Assembly: GCA_048264105.1 (NCBI GenBank)
Contig: JBLXDJ010000004.1
Location: forward strand, 248,001-312,000
Reading direction: 5' to 3'
DNA: 64,000 nt
DNA from: Oceanospirillum sp048264105
GTDB lineage: Bacteria; Pseudomonadota; Gammaproteobacteria; Pseudomonadales; Halomonadaceae
Part shown: in pieces, positions 17,585-26,600 of the stretch
Numbering within the stretch: position 1 is the first letter of the stretch
Layout: every line of letters starts with the position of its first letter
Position numbers and translations under genes: made by a program
Notes under the pieces: generated by a model
What the model saw: only the letters and a program-made list of their open reading frames with translations
Told to the model about the DNA's origin: nothing
Databases searched by the model: none

Positions 17585-18300
17585 AGCACAGATTCCTTAA
17601 TCCGTTGTTCAAGTGACCAGTGTCCCACCGGCATTGGTGCGGCGGCATACAGTTTAAGATAGTCAAGAAAACGCGCTCTTTCGATCTCTTCTGCGCCAAA
17701 ACTCGCCAGATGGTCAGTGTAAACCTGACAATCGATCAGCTCAAACCCCCAGGCTTTAAGTTGTTCCACCAGATGCACAAAGGCTACCTTGGAGGCATCG
17801 GTCGCCCGGGCAAACATCGATTCACCGCAGAATAGTTTGCCGATGGCAACGCCGTAAAGCCCGCCGACCAGCTCGCCATCCTGCCAGGCTTCAACAGAGT
17901 GTGCATAGCCATCGTGATGCAGTCCCAGATAGGCAGTACGCATTTCCGGGGTAATCCAGGTTTCATCGGTATAGTTGCGGGCAGCAGCACAGCCATCCAG
18001 CACCCGATCGAAGGCCTGATCAAAGGTGATCTCATAAAGTTGCTTGCGGATGGTCTTTTTCAGGCTGCGCCGGACTTTGAAGTTCTCCGGCAGAATCACC
18101 ATGCGCGGATCCGGTGACCACCAGAGAATCGGTTCCCCCGGATTAAACCAGGGGAAGATACCCCGGCGGTAGGCTTCCAGCAGCCAGGGAGCCGTCAGTT
18201 GGCCGCCAAAGGCGAGGATTCCCGGAGGATCATCCAGAGCCTGGGTGACAGGGGGAAACAGCGGTGGTTGCTCAGGGTCTAGCCAGGGCAGCTCTATCAT
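17581..18300 (-). CDS. aat: Leucyl/phenylalanyl-tRNA--protein transferase
   Basis: Adds Leu or Phe from tRNA to N-terminal Lys/Arg of proteins, making primary N-end-rule degrons for ClpS/ClpAP. The 239 residues contain AYRRGIFPWFNPGEPILWWSPDPRMV (residues 44-69) and the conserved VEAWQDGELVGGLYGVAIGKLFCGESMF segment. It is the first gene of the aat-bpt pair and is divergent from ftsK. Confidence 0.96.
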   Translation of the reverse strand: MIELPWLDPEQPPLFPPVTQALDDPPGILAFGGQLTAPWLLEAYRRGIFPWFNPGEPILWWSPDPRMVILPENFKVRRSLKKTIRKQLYEITFDQAFDRVLDGCAAARNYTDETWITPEMRTAYLGLHHDGYAHSVEAWQDGELVGGLYGVAIGKLFCGESMFARATDASKVAFVHLVEQLKAWGFELIDCQVYTDHLASFGAEEIERARFLDYLKLYAAAPMPVGHWSLEQRIKESVL

Positions 18301-18436
18301 AGTTACGGCTCATCAATCAGTTCTGAAGGCTGTGTCTCATTCCACCGCATTGAGGTGGAGGAAATCGTCAGCCCTCGTTTTGCTTATCACTTTGCTCAGG
18401 TATTATAAGGGCACAATTCAATAGGGTAAGAGTTTC

Positions 18437-21349
18437 ATGACAACCGACCAACAACCTGAATCGAATCAGCAGCTTGAGGCAGGCACTAAGCCTGAACTGG
18501 GGCAGGAGCTTGCTGAGCGCATTCGGAAAGGAGCCCGTGAAGGGGTTGTTATTCTGATTCTGGCGCTCTGCAGCTTTCTGGTACTCGCGCTGATCAGTTT
18601 TGATGCGGCAGATGGCGGCTGGTCCCGCAGCCAGAGCACGGGCATCCCGGAAAATCTGATGGGCCGTTTTGGGGCTTATACGTCAGATCTTTTGTTAAGC
18701 CTGACCGGATACTCGGCTTATCTCTTCCCGTTGGTGATGATCTATTACGCTGCCCACCGGATCTATATCGGTCGTCAGCAGTTGGATGGCGCGGCTCTGG
18801 GGCTGCGTTTTCTGGGGTTTGTCGTCTGGATCTGCGCTAATGCGACGCTGGCGAGTCTCCACTTCTACAATCCCGAAAGCCCTCTGCCCAGTGGTCCCGG
18901 CGGCATAGTGGGCGAAGCCTTTACCAGTCTGTTGTTGGCGAGCCTTGGATTGATGGGCGCCACCCTGATGATGCTGGCGCTCTGGATGATAGGTTTTTCC
19001 CTGTTAACCGGATGGTCCTGGTTACTGATCATCGATACCGTCGGCTTCTATGCAGATGCTGGTGCGCGTCGGGTTTATCAATGGCTGAAGAAAGAAGCGC
19101 AGGATTCCAGTGCCGGATTACCGGAGCAGTTTTCTGCGCCCTCCGGTGATCAGCTCTACAGCGATCGCTATCAGAAACAGCCTGCTCCGGCTCAGATTCC
19201 ACCGGCGTCTGGTGATAATGACGCATTTTTTGCGCCGGTTCGTGAGGCTTATGATGCCCAAGTCGCTCCTGACAAGGGTGCTGAATTTGCATCGCCGGAT
19301 GATGATCGGGACACTTATGCCGATCAGCCGCCAGCGCCCTGGTATAAGCGTTTCCTGCAGAACCTGCCGGTGTTGCCGCCACTGTTTAGCCGTAATGATG
19401 GCAAGGCTGATCGCCGAAGCCCCGTTCAGGAAAGGGTAGAACCTGCGCTCTCACTGGGGGCTCCGCTGACCGCTGATCCTGATGACCGCCTGGATCCATC
19501 TGAACCTCGATTGGATATTTCGCCTTCTCTGCAGCAGGCCTTTGGAGGCGCGGCAGCGCCGCAAGCCGCAGATCAAATGTCCGCTATGCCGGTTGCCGAT
19601 GCGCCTCAGTTTGAGTCTGAGCGTCCGGTTCAACCGGAACATCAGTCCGTATCGGATCATTTACCGGTATCGGTTGCTGAACCAGCGGTAACCGCCGCTG
19701 CTGCCGAAGTTGCCCCGTGGGATGACGCTCCTCAGTCTGATGAACCGACAATGGAAGAGCGTCTGGCTGCTGTGACCCAGACCACAGAGGATGGCGAAAT
19801 CTGGAGTGTTGCCCGTTTTCAGAAACCGGATACGACGCCTGTTGGCGAGATCACCGGTGATAAACCCTCTATTGATCTGCTGACTCAGGGCGATAACTTT
19901 AATAAACCGAGCTACACCCCAGAGCAGCTGCAGACCATGTCGGAACTGCTTGAGGTGCGCCTTAAAGAGTTCAACGTGGTGGCTCAGGTGGTGGATGTAC
20001 ATCCGGGACCTGTGATTACCCGTTTCGAGATTCAGCCCGCAGCAGGGGTTAAGGCCAGCAAGATTACCAATCTGGCGACGGATCTGGCCCGTGCGCTGGC
20101 GGTGACCAGTGTGCGTGTCGTGGAAGTGATCGCCGGTAAGTCTTCCGTCGGTATTGAGATTCCGAACCAGAACCGGGCGATGATTCGTCTGCATAAGGTG
20201 CTGAATCATCCCTCCTATTCCAAATCGGACTCACCGTTAACGCTGGCTCTGGGTGATGATATTGCCGGTCAGCCGGTGGTGGCGAATCTGGCTAAGATGC
20301 CCCACCTGCTGGTGGCAGGTACAACCGGTTCCGGTAAGTCGGTGGGTGTGAACGCCATGCTGCTCAGCATGCTCTTTAAGGGCACACCGGAAGAACTACG
20401 TTTGATTATGGTAGACCCTAAGATGCTGGAACTGTCGGTGTACGACGGTATTCCGCATCTGCTGACACCGGTTGTTACCGATATGAAAGACGCGGCCAAT
20501 GCCCTGCGTTGGTGTGTGGCCGAGATGGAGCGTCGCTACAAGCTGATGGCGGCTATGGGCGTGCGTAATATCGCAGGCTTTAACAGTAAGCTGGATGAAG
20601 CCGCTGCCCAGGGGGCCCGGGTTGCCGATCCGACCGCTAAGCCTGAACAGGGTGAAGCGCCGCCAACATTGGAAAAGCTACCGTTTATTGTGGTCGTGAT
20701 CGATGAGTTTGCGGACATGATGATGATCGTCGGCAAAAAGGTGGAAGAGCTGATCGCCCGTCTGGCGCAGAAAGCCCGTGCGGCGGGTATTCACCTGATT
20801 CTGGCGACCCAGCGTCCTTCCGTTGATGTAATTACCGGTCTGATCAAGGCCAATATCCCGACCCGTATTGCGTTTCAGGTATCCTCCAAGATCGACTCCC
20901 GCACTATTCTCGATCAGGGGGGCGCGGAGCAGCTGCTGGGGCACGGTGATATGCTCTATCTGCCGCCGGGAACCGCTATGCCGATTCGTGTGCACGGCGC
21001 TTTTGTTGATGATGACGAAGTGCATCGGGTGGTGGAGAACTGGAAGCGCCGGGGTGCACCGGACTATGTCGACAGTATTTTGAACGGATGGGAAGAAAAC
21101 GGTGTCCCATCTGAAGGTGGCGGCGCAGACTCCGGTGATGAAGACCGGGATGCCCTCTACGATGAAGTGGTTGAGTTTATTACCGAAACCCGACGGGTTT
21201 CTGCCTCAGGCATTCAGCGCCGTTTTAAGATTGGCTACAACCGGGCGGCTCGTCTGGTGGAGTCAATGGAAGCTGCCGGTGTGGTATCAGGCATGGGCAG
21301 TAATGGTCAGCGGGAAGTGCTGGCTCCGCCAAGCCAGCCTCAGGACTGA
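18437..21349 (+). CDS. ftsK: DNA translocase FtsK
   Basis: This septal DNA pump aligns chromosome dimers at dif for XerCD and helps division. The protein has 970 residues. The N-terminus carries four to five membrane segments (about 35-200). A 250-residue linker rich in Pro/Asp/Gln follows. The motor (about 480-890) has Walker A AGTTGSGKSVGVNAM and Walker B FIVVVIDEFADMMM. The C-terminal gamma winged helix is about residues 905-970 (ALYDEVVEFITETRRVSASGIQRRFKIGYNRAARLVESMEAAGVV) and reads KOPS sequences. lolA and rarA follow closely, the usual order. Confidence 0.97.
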   Translation: MTTDQQPESNQQLEAGTKPELGQELAERIRKGAREGVVILILALCSFLVLALISFDAADGGWSRSQSTGIPENLMGRFGAYTSDLLLSLTGYSAYLFPLVMIYYAAHRIYIGRQQLDGAALGLRFLGFVVWICANATLASLHFYNPESPLPSGPGGIVGEAFTSLLLASLGLMGATLMMLALWMIGFSLLTGWSWLLIIDTVGFYADAGARRVYQWLKKEAQDSSAGLPEQFSAPSGDQLYSDRYQKQPAPAQIPPASGDNDAFFAPVREAYDAQVAPDKGAEFASPDDDRDTYADQPPAPWYKRFLQNLPVLPPLFSRNDGKADRRSPVQERVEPALSLGAPLTADPDDRLDPSEPRLDISPSLQQAFGGAAAPQAADQMSAMPVADAPQFESERPVQPEHQSVSDHLPVSVAEPAVTAAAAEVAPWDDAPQSDEPTMEERLAAVTQTTEDGEIWSVARFQKPDTTPVGEITGDKPSIDLLTQGDNFNKPSYTPEQLQTMSELLEVRLKEFNVVAQVVDVHPGPVITRFEIQPAAGVKASKITNLATDLARALAVTSVRVVEVIAGKSSVGIEIPNQNRAMIRLHKVLNHPSYSKSDSPLTLALGDDIAGQPVVANLAKMPHLLVAGTTGSGKSVGVNAMLLSMLFKGTPEELRLIMVDPKMLELSVYDGIPHLLTPVVTDMKDAANALRWCVAEMERRYKLMAAMGVRNIAGFNSKLDEAAAQGARVADPTAKPEQGEAPPTLEKLPFIVVVIDEFADMMMIVGKKVEELIARLAQKARAAGIHLILATQRPSVDVITGLIKANIPTRIAFQVSSKIDSRTILDQGGAEQLLGHGDMLYLPPGTAMPIRVHGAFVDDDEVHRVVENWKRRGAPDYVDSILNGWEENGVPSEGGGADSGDEDRDALYDEVVEFITETRRVSASGIQRRFKIGYNRAARLVESMEAAGVVSGMGSNGQREVLAPPSQPQD

Positions 21350-21393
21350 TCCCTGCTCAGGCAGGGAATGTGGATCTTATTTTAAGGAATGCT

Positions 21394-22029
21394 ATGCAAC
21401 GTTTTATCGGTTTTTTTCTGGCGTTGGCCAGTGTGTTTGTTTTTTCGCTGACCGCTCAGGCAGCACCGGCATCAGCTGCAAGCCAGCTGGGTCAGTTGCT
21501 GGGCAATATGAAAAGTCTTGATGCGGATTTTCAGCAGCGCATTCTTGATGCCAAAGGCAGCCGTCTGCAGGAGGTGTCCGGCCATCTGAGTCTGGCGCGT
21601 CCCGGAAAGTTTTACTGGGAAACTGAAAATCCCTTCCCGCAAACCGTAGTCTCGGATGGTGAAACGCTTTGGCTCTACGATCCGGACCTGGAACAGGTAA
21701 CGGTTCAGCAGGTCAATCCGGCACAAAACCGAACCCCTGCAATGCTGCTGAGTGGTGATATCGGTTCGATTGAAGAGCGTTTCTCCATCAAACTGACTCG
21801 CGACAGCAAGCAGTTCAAAGAGTTTTTGCTGATTCCAACCGGTCAGGAGTCCCTGTTTGAAGAGCTGCGTCTGAATTTTTCTCAGGGCAAGCTGGTGTCC
21901 CTGTTGCTGGCGGACAGTCTGGGGCAGCGTACTTCGATTGAGCTTTTTTCCACCCGTTTCAATCCTGAACTGCCTGAAGATCGTTTCACCTTTGCGATAC
22001 CGGATGGCATTGATGTCATCATGCAGTAA
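21394..22029 (+). CDS. lolA: Outer-membrane lipoprotein carrier protein LolA
   Basis: A periplasmic chaperone that ferries lipoproteins from LolCDE to LolB. The 211-residue precursor starts at 21394 after a TAAGGAATGCT site; an in-frame Met 24 bases upstream lacks one. The signal peptide runs through SLTAQAAPA. The mature part has the LolA pattern LDADFQQRILDAKGSRLQEVSGHLSLARPGKFYWE and SDGETLWLYDPDLEQVTV. It lies between ftsK and rarA with no terminators, probably one operon. Confidence 0.95.
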   Translation: MQRFIGFFLALASVFVFSLTAQAAPASAASQLGQLLGNMKSLDADFQQRILDAKGSRLQEVSGHLSLARPGKFYWETENPFPQTVVSDGETLWLYDPDLEQVTVQQVNPAQNRTPAMLLSGDIGSIEERFSIKLTRDSKQFKEFLLIPTGQESLFEELRLNFSQGKLVSLLLADSLGQRTSIELFSTRFNPELPEDRFTFAIPDGIDVIMQ

Positions 22030-22050
22030 GCCGGGCTGATAGATAAAGAT

Positions 22051-23391
22051 ATGGATCTTTTTGCGGAACAGCCTAAGTGGCAGCCCTTAGCGGCGCGGAT
22101 GCGCCCTAAGACGCTGGATGAATATTCCGGACAGCAGCACCTGCTGGCACCTGACAAGCCCCTGCGACAAGCCATTGAGCGCGATCAGCTGCACTCCATG
22201 ATTTTCTGGGGGCCGCCGGGGGTGGGTAAAACCACACTGGCGCGTCTGATTGCAGAGCTGACCAAGGCACGTTTTGAGAGTATTTCCGCCGTATTGTCCG
22301 GTGTGAAAGAGATTCGGGCTGCCGTTGAGCGCGCTCAGCAAACCCGCGCCCATGGCGGAAAGACGCTGCTCTTTGTGGACGAGGTCCATCGTTTTAACAA
22401 ATCCCAGCAGGATGCCTTTCTGCCTTTTGTGGAAGATGGCACCTTTATCTTTGTGGGTGCGACCACAGAAAACCCCTCCTTTGAACTGAACAACGCACTG
22501 CTGTCCCGTGCCCGTGTTTATGTCTTGCGCAGCCTTGAGCCTGACGATCTGGTAGGAGTGTTACGTCATGCGGTGACCGATACGGAACGGGGACTGGGTG
22601 AACAGAATCTTCTGGTGGATGATGAGCATCTGCAGCTACTGGCCAAAGCGGCTGACGGTGATGCCCGCCGTGCGCTGAACCTGCTGGAGGTCGCCTCTGA
22701 TCTGGCGGAAGATGCGCCGGACGGTCGCCGTATTAACAGTCAGGTGATGTCTGAGGTTCTGGCAGAAAGTACCCGCCGCATGGATAAAGGCGGGGATCTG
22801 TTTTACGAGCAGATCTCCGCCCTGCACAAATCGGTTCGGGGTTCCGCACCGGATGCAGCGCTTTACTGGTTCTGCCGTATGCTGGATGGCGGCTGTGATC
22901 CCCTCTATATCGCCCGACGGGTGGTACGTATGGCCAGTGAAGAGATCGGTAATGCTGATCCCCGCGCTTTGCAGCTGTGTCTCAATGCCTGGGATGTGCA
23001 GGAGCGTCTTGGCAGTCCGGAAGGGGAGCTTGCGGTCGCGCAGGTGATTCTCTATCTGGCATCCGCACCGAAAAGTAATGCTGCCTATAAAGCCTACAAT
23101 CAGGCTCGTGCTCATGTAGCGGAATCCGGTAATTATGATGTGCCGGTGCATCTGAGAAATGCCCCGACCAAGCTGATGAAAGAGATGGGCTTTGGTCAGG
23201 AGTATCGTTATGCCCACGATGAGCCGGATGCTTATGCTGCCGGTGAGAACTACTTCCCGGAAGAGCTGGCGGATACCCGTTATTACTTCCCCGAGAACCG
23301 TGGGCTTGAACAGAAAATCGCGCAAAAGCTGCAATGGCTGGCGGAAAAAGATCAGGCCAGTGCGTTAAAGCGTTACTCCGATCCTTCCTGA
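22051..23391 (+). CDS. rarA: Replication-associated recombination protein A
   Basis: This AAA+ ATPase of the MgsA/WRNIP1 family acts at stalled replication forks. The 446-residue protein has Walker A WGPPGVGKTTLARL (about 51-64) and Walker B LLFVDEVHRFNKSQQDAFLPFVEDGTF. It also has sensor/Arg-finger ALLSRARVYVL and the C-terminal tetramerisation domain with AYKAYNQARAHV and VPVHLRNAPTKLMKEMGFGQEYRYAHDEP. It follows lolA by 21 bases. Confidence 0.97.
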   Translation: MDLFAEQPKWQPLAARMRPKTLDEYSGQQHLLAPDKPLRQAIERDQLHSMIFWGPPGVGKTTLARLIAELTKARFESISAVLSGVKEIRAAVERAQQTRAHGGKTLLFVDEVHRFNKSQQDAFLPFVEDGTFIFVGATTENPSFELNNALLSRARVYVLRSLEPDDLVGVLRHAVTDTERGLGEQNLLVDDEHLQLLAKAADGDARRALNLLEVASDLAEDAPDGRRINSQVMSEVLAESTRRMDKGGDLFYEQISALHKSVRGSAPDAALYWFCRMLDGGCDPLYIARRVVRMASEEIGNADPRALQLCLNAWDVQERLGSPEGELAVAQVILYLASAPKSNAAYKAYNQARAHVAESGNYDVPVHLRNAPTKLMKEMGFGQEYRYAHDEPDAYAAGENYFPEELADTRYYFPENRGLEQKIAQKLQWLAEKDQASALKRYSDPS

Positions 23392-23703
23392 ATCCTTCCC
23401 GGGTTTGCCGCGGCGTCTCCATGTTTTGACGTCCCCTTGTTTTGGCTTCCTCTTGTTTTGGTTTCTCCCTGTTCTGGCTTATCAGAGGGGCTGTTTTTCG
23501 CACTGCGACAAATAGCCCTGCTTTTTATCAGGTGTTTTTGATACAGGTCATGCGCAGTTTCTCCGGGGCTGTCTATATTCGATAGAGCGTTTTGGAAAAG
23601 CGTTGCCGCCAACCCTCACAAAACCAATAACAAGGTCGGCAGCGAAGCAAGCAAAGTCGCCGATGCGGCTTTTTCCCCTACCGAAAATACAGGAGGTGTG
23701 ACG
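23392..23703. other. Intergenic region between rarA and hemerythrin-like gene
   Basis: There are about 310 non-coding bases. They begin with four imperfect 16-bp T-rich repeats (separate entry) and end in an AGGAGG ribosome site for the next gene. There is no clear rarA terminator. Confidence 0.5.
23421..23484. repeat. Four imperfect 16-bp tandem repeats
   Basis: The units at 23421, 23437, 23453 and 23469 follow the pattern (A/T/C)TGTT(T/C)TG(A/G)(C/T)(G/T)T followed by a C-rich tail. They start 30 bases after rarA. Confidence 0.65.
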
Positions 23704-24258
23704 ATGAGTACGATCATGTCACAACTGCATCTTGACCATCTGAATCTGAGCCGGTTACTGGAAGTTCTGAAAGATAAACTGGAACTGCTAAAAGCGGGTG
23801 AGCGCCCGGACTACCAGCTGATTCTGGATGTGGTCACTTATATTGTTGATTACGCTGATGCCCACCATCATCCCTTAGAAGATCAGATCTACGATTACGC
23901 CACGCAGCAGTACCCCTCAAGCAAACAAGCCCTGCTGGCGGTTGAAGCCGAACATAAGCAGATCCGGCAGGACACCCATGAGTTTCAGCAGTTGCTGGAA
24001 AGTATTCTGATGGACTCCGTTGTCTCTATGGATGTCTTTAATCAGCGCCTGGAAGACTTTATTCAGCAGCAGTATGCCCACCTAAATCAGGAGGAGGGGA
24101 CGGTTTTCCCATTGCTGGATAAACTGATGCAGGAAAAAGACTGGCTCAACCTGCAGGTAAAACTGCAAACCCGTGAAGATCCGCTCTTTGGCGATAACGT
24201 CGCGGAAGAATATAAACGACTCTACAAGTCGTTAATTCAGCAGGATGCCGTTGCCTAG
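23704..24258 (+). CDS. Hemerythrin HHE-domain protein
   Basis: This 184-residue helical protein has the hemerythrin-like metal-ligand pattern. It runs HLDHLNL near the N-terminus, DAHHHPLEDQIYDY around residue 58, EAEHKQIRQDTHEF around 83, and HLNQEEGTVFPLLDKL around 127. Such proteins bind di-iron and are linked to oxygen, NO or iron sensing, but the exact role is unknown. The ATG at 23704 is preferred over the in-frame GTG at 23698 because an AGGAGG lies 7 bases upstream. It is a single-gene unit ending in a strong terminator. Confidence 0.88.
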   Translation: MSTIMSQLHLDHLNLSRLLEVLKDKLELLKAGERPDYQLILDVVTYIVDYADAHHHPLEDQIYDYATQQYPSSKQALLAVEAEHKQIRQDTHEFQQLLESILMDSVVSMDVFNQRLEDFIQQQYAHLNQEEGTVFPLLDKLMQEKDWLNLQVKLQTREDPLFGDNVAEEYKRLYKSLIQQDAVA

Positions 24259-24297
24259 CCCGTTACCAATCAGTTCAAACCTGTGAGTTGTTGAGTC

Positions 24298-24321
24298 GCC
24301 CGCCCTTTGGCGGGCTTTTTT
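24298..24321 (+). terminator. Terminator of the hemerythrin-like gene
   Basis: A 7-bp GC stem (GCCCGCC / GGCGGGC) followed by six T. Confidence 0.9.
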
Positions 24322-24483
24322 CTGCCTGTAAAACGGATGTCGTCAATTTATCCGACAATATTCATCGGCTAGGGCTTTGGAAACGTCGCGCTTTTCTCTA
24401 CAATGTTGCCCCTTGGATTTCAGTGATGTGGCTGCTTAAACTCAGTCTTTAACCCAAAACGAGATAACCGGAAGGGAGTGCCC

Positions 24484-24861
24484 ATGAATCAGATGTTAGC
24501 CGTTGCGATTGGCGGGGCTTTCGGAGCAATGGGGCGCTATTGGGTTGTAGGGTTAGTCACTCAATGGTTTGGCAGAGGATTTCCTTACGGAACGCTGACG
24601 GTCAATATTGTCGGGTCTGTGCTGATCGGTTTTCTGTACACCCTGCTGGTGCAGCAGTTAAAGCTTGAGCCCCATGGGCAGGCGATCCTGATGGCGGGCT
24701 TTACCGGCGCATTTACGACCTTCTCTACCTTCGCACTGGAATCACTGAATCTTTTTCAAAGCGGACGGGCATCCGCAGCAATTCTGTACATCATTTTGAG
24801 TGTCGTTTGCTGTTTGGCTGCGGTAGCCGTTGGCATGTGGTTGGGCAGGCAGCTTGCCTGA
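24484..24861 (+). CDS. crcB: Fluoride ion channel CrcB/Fluc
   Basis: This small dual-topology membrane channel exports fluoride. The 125 residues have four membrane segments and the signature motifs GGAFGAMGRYW (near residue 10), GTLTVNIVGS and GFTGAFTTFSTFALE with the Phe-box residues. The ATG at 24484 follows GGAAGGGAG; a GTG six bases earlier is in frame. It lies 34 bases before serS. I found no fluoride riboswitch ahead of it. Confidence 0.95.
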   Translation: MNQMLAVAIGGAFGAMGRYWVVGLVTQWFGRGFPYGTLTVNIVGSVLIGFLYTLLVQQLKLEPHGQAILMAGFTGAFTTFSTFALESLNLFQSGRASAAILYIILSVVCCLAAVAVGMWLGRQLA

Positions 24862-24895
24862 CCGGGAATATGACTGAAACTAATGGGTAATCATA

Positions 24896-26170
24896 ATGCT
24901 TGATCCAAAGCTGATCCGTACGGATCTGGAAACTGTTGCGGAAAAACTGAAAATTCGCGGTTTTGAACTGGATGCCGCTCGTCTGCAGGAGCTGGAGTCC
25001 CAGCGTAAAGCGCTGCAGACCGAAACCGAACAGCTGCAGAACGAGCGTAATACCCGATCGAAAGCGATTGGTAAGGCAAAAGCCTCTGGTGAAGATATCG
25101 CGCCTCTGCTGGCGGAAGTCAGTGATCTGGGTGATCGTTTGGATGCCGGTAAGCAGAAGCTGGCTGAGCTGCAGGAAGAGCTGAACGATCTGATGCTGAC
25201 CATTCCTAACCTGCCCCATGAGTCTGTACCGGCAGGCAGCAGCGAAGATGACAACGTGGAAGTGCGCCGTTGGGGCACGCCGAAAGAGCTGGACTTTGAA
25301 CCTAAAGATCACGTTGACCTGGGTTCGCCAAATGGTCTGCTGGACTTTGAAACCGGCGTTAAAATCACCGGTTCACGTTTTACTGCGATGCGTGGTCCAC
25401 TGGCACGTATGCACCGTGCCCTGACTCAGTTTATGCTGGACACTCACACCGGTGAACACGGTTATACCGAAGTTTACGTGCCTTATATGGTTAATAAGGA
25501 CTCACTGCGCGGTACCGGTCAGTTGCCTAAGTTTGAAGAAGATCTGTTCAAACTGCAGGGTGAAAGCGAGTACTACCTGATCCCGACCGCTGAAGTACCG
25601 GTTACTAACATGGTACGTGACGAGATTCTGGCGGCGAAAGAACTGCCCCTGAAGATGACCGCACACACGCCTTGTTTCCGTAGTGAAGCGGGTTCTTACG
25701 GTCGTGATACCCGTGGCATGATCCGTCAGCACCAGTTCGAGAAAGTGGAAATGGTACAGCTGGTTGAGCCGTCCAAGTCCTACGAAGCACTGGAAGAACT
25801 GACCGGCCACGCAGAGAAAATCCTGCAGGCTCTGAATCTGCCTTACCGCGTGGTGAATCTGTGCGGTGGCGATATCGGTTTCTCTGCTGCCAAAACCTAC
25901 GACATTGAGGTTTGGCTGCCGGGTCAGCAGAAGTATCGTGAGATCTCTTCCTGCTCTAACTTTGAAGATTTCCAGGCACGCCGTCTGCAGGCCCGTTTCC
26001 GTAACCCGGAAACTAACAAGCCTGAGCTGCTGCACACTCTGAACGGTTCCGGTCTGGCGGTTGGCCGTACGCTGGTAGCGGTCATGGAAAACTATCAGGA
26101 CGCAGAAGGCCGTATCCACGTACCTGAAGCGCTGCAGCCGTACATGGGTGGCATTACCGTTATCGGTTAA
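24896..26170 (+). CDS. serS: Seryl-tRNA synthetase
   Basis: Charges tRNA-Ser. The 424 residues comprise an N-terminal coiled-coil arm (about 30-100, rich in Gln/Glu/Leu) and a class II catalytic core. The core has motif 2 TPCFRSEAGSYGRDTRGMIRQHQFEKVEMV and motif 3 NGSGLAVGRTLVAVMENYQ. It is complete and ends in the long hairpin at 26194-26230. Normally cysG follows serS in this group; here an accessory segment lies in between. Confidence 0.98.
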   Translation: MLDPKLIRTDLETVAEKLKIRGFELDAARLQELESQRKALQTETEQLQNERNTRSKAIGKAKASGEDIAPLLAEVSDLGDRLDAGKQKLAELQEELNDLMLTIPNLPHESVPAGSSEDDNVEVRRWGTPKELDFEPKDHVDLGSPNGLLDFETGVKITGSRFTAMRGPLARMHRALTQFMLDTHTGEHGYTEVYVPYMVNKDSLRGTGQLPKFEEDLFKLQGESEYYLIPTAEVPVTNMVRDEILAAKELPLKMTAHTPCFRSEAGSYGRDTRGMIRQHQFEKVEMVQLVEPSKSYEALEELTGHAEKILQALNLPYRVVNLCGGDIGFSAAKTYDIEVWLPGQQKYREISSCSNFEDFQARRLQARFRNPETNKPELLHTLNGSGLAVGRTLVAVMENYQDAEGRIHVPEALQPYMGGITVIG

Positions 26171-26193
26171 TCCACTTAAGTATCGCGCGAAAT

Positions 26194-26230
26194 AAAATGG
26201 CCTGTGCTGCAAAGCACAGGCCATTTTTTT
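26194..26230. terminator. serS terminator, copy 1 of a duplicated hairpin
   Basis: A 15-bp stem (AAAATGGCCTGTGCT paired with AGCACAGGCCATTTT, loop GCAA) is followed by T's. The 22 bases at 26200-26221 are repeated exactly, in the same orientation, at 29415-29436. The T-run overlaps the stop codon of the minus-strand gene at 26229. Confidence 0.93.
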
Positions 26231-26600
26231 AGTCTCTATGCTTGGTTTGAAGGGTATCCGTGATTTGTCGTGACAGTTGTTTCAGACAGGCTTCGAACTC
26301 GTTATTGTCCAACTTGGTATGACATTGAGGTTTCAGCATTTTAGACTTTATAAAGTCTGGGTGCTCCCGAAGAACACTCCACATGCTCTGAATCTGCTCA
26401 GGTTTAGGGCTGCGCCCTTTTTTGAACCAGCCACGAAATTTTTCCGCGGATGATTCATCCTCGTGACCAGGTTCCGCAAGTTCTTCCGCCAGATAGTCAC
26501 AAAATGCCCGGATTGTTAACCCGATGGAATCCAGTGCTTCTTTAAGCAACTGGATCTCATGCTGAGCATCACTTTTTGTTGTTGATGTTGTTACTGGCAT
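26229..26600 (-). CDS. Unknown small protein of the accessory segment
   Basis: 123 residues, no signal or membrane segment. The middle, LTIRAFCDYLAEELAEPG followed by KFRGWFKKGRSPKPEQIQSMWSVLREHP, is helical and has the look of a small DNA-binding or plasmid/phage regulator. It does not match any helix-turn-helix family well enough to name. Its start overlaps the end of the next gene upstream (26591-27031) by 10 bases, so the two are translationally coupled and probably act together. The stop lies inside the T-run of the serS terminator. No known function. Confidence 0.6.
   Translation of the reverse strand: MPVTTSTTKSDAQHEIQLLKEALDSIGLTIRAFCDYLAEELAEPGHEDESSAEKFRGWFKKGRSPKPEQIQSMWSVLREHPDFIKSKMLKPQCHTKLDNNEFEACLKQLSRQITDTLQTKHRD

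Noticed and set aside
24322..24483. Fluoride riboswitch ahead of crcB
   Set aside because: The conserved fluoride-aptamer sequence blocks and pseudoknot partners are not visible in the 160-base leader.
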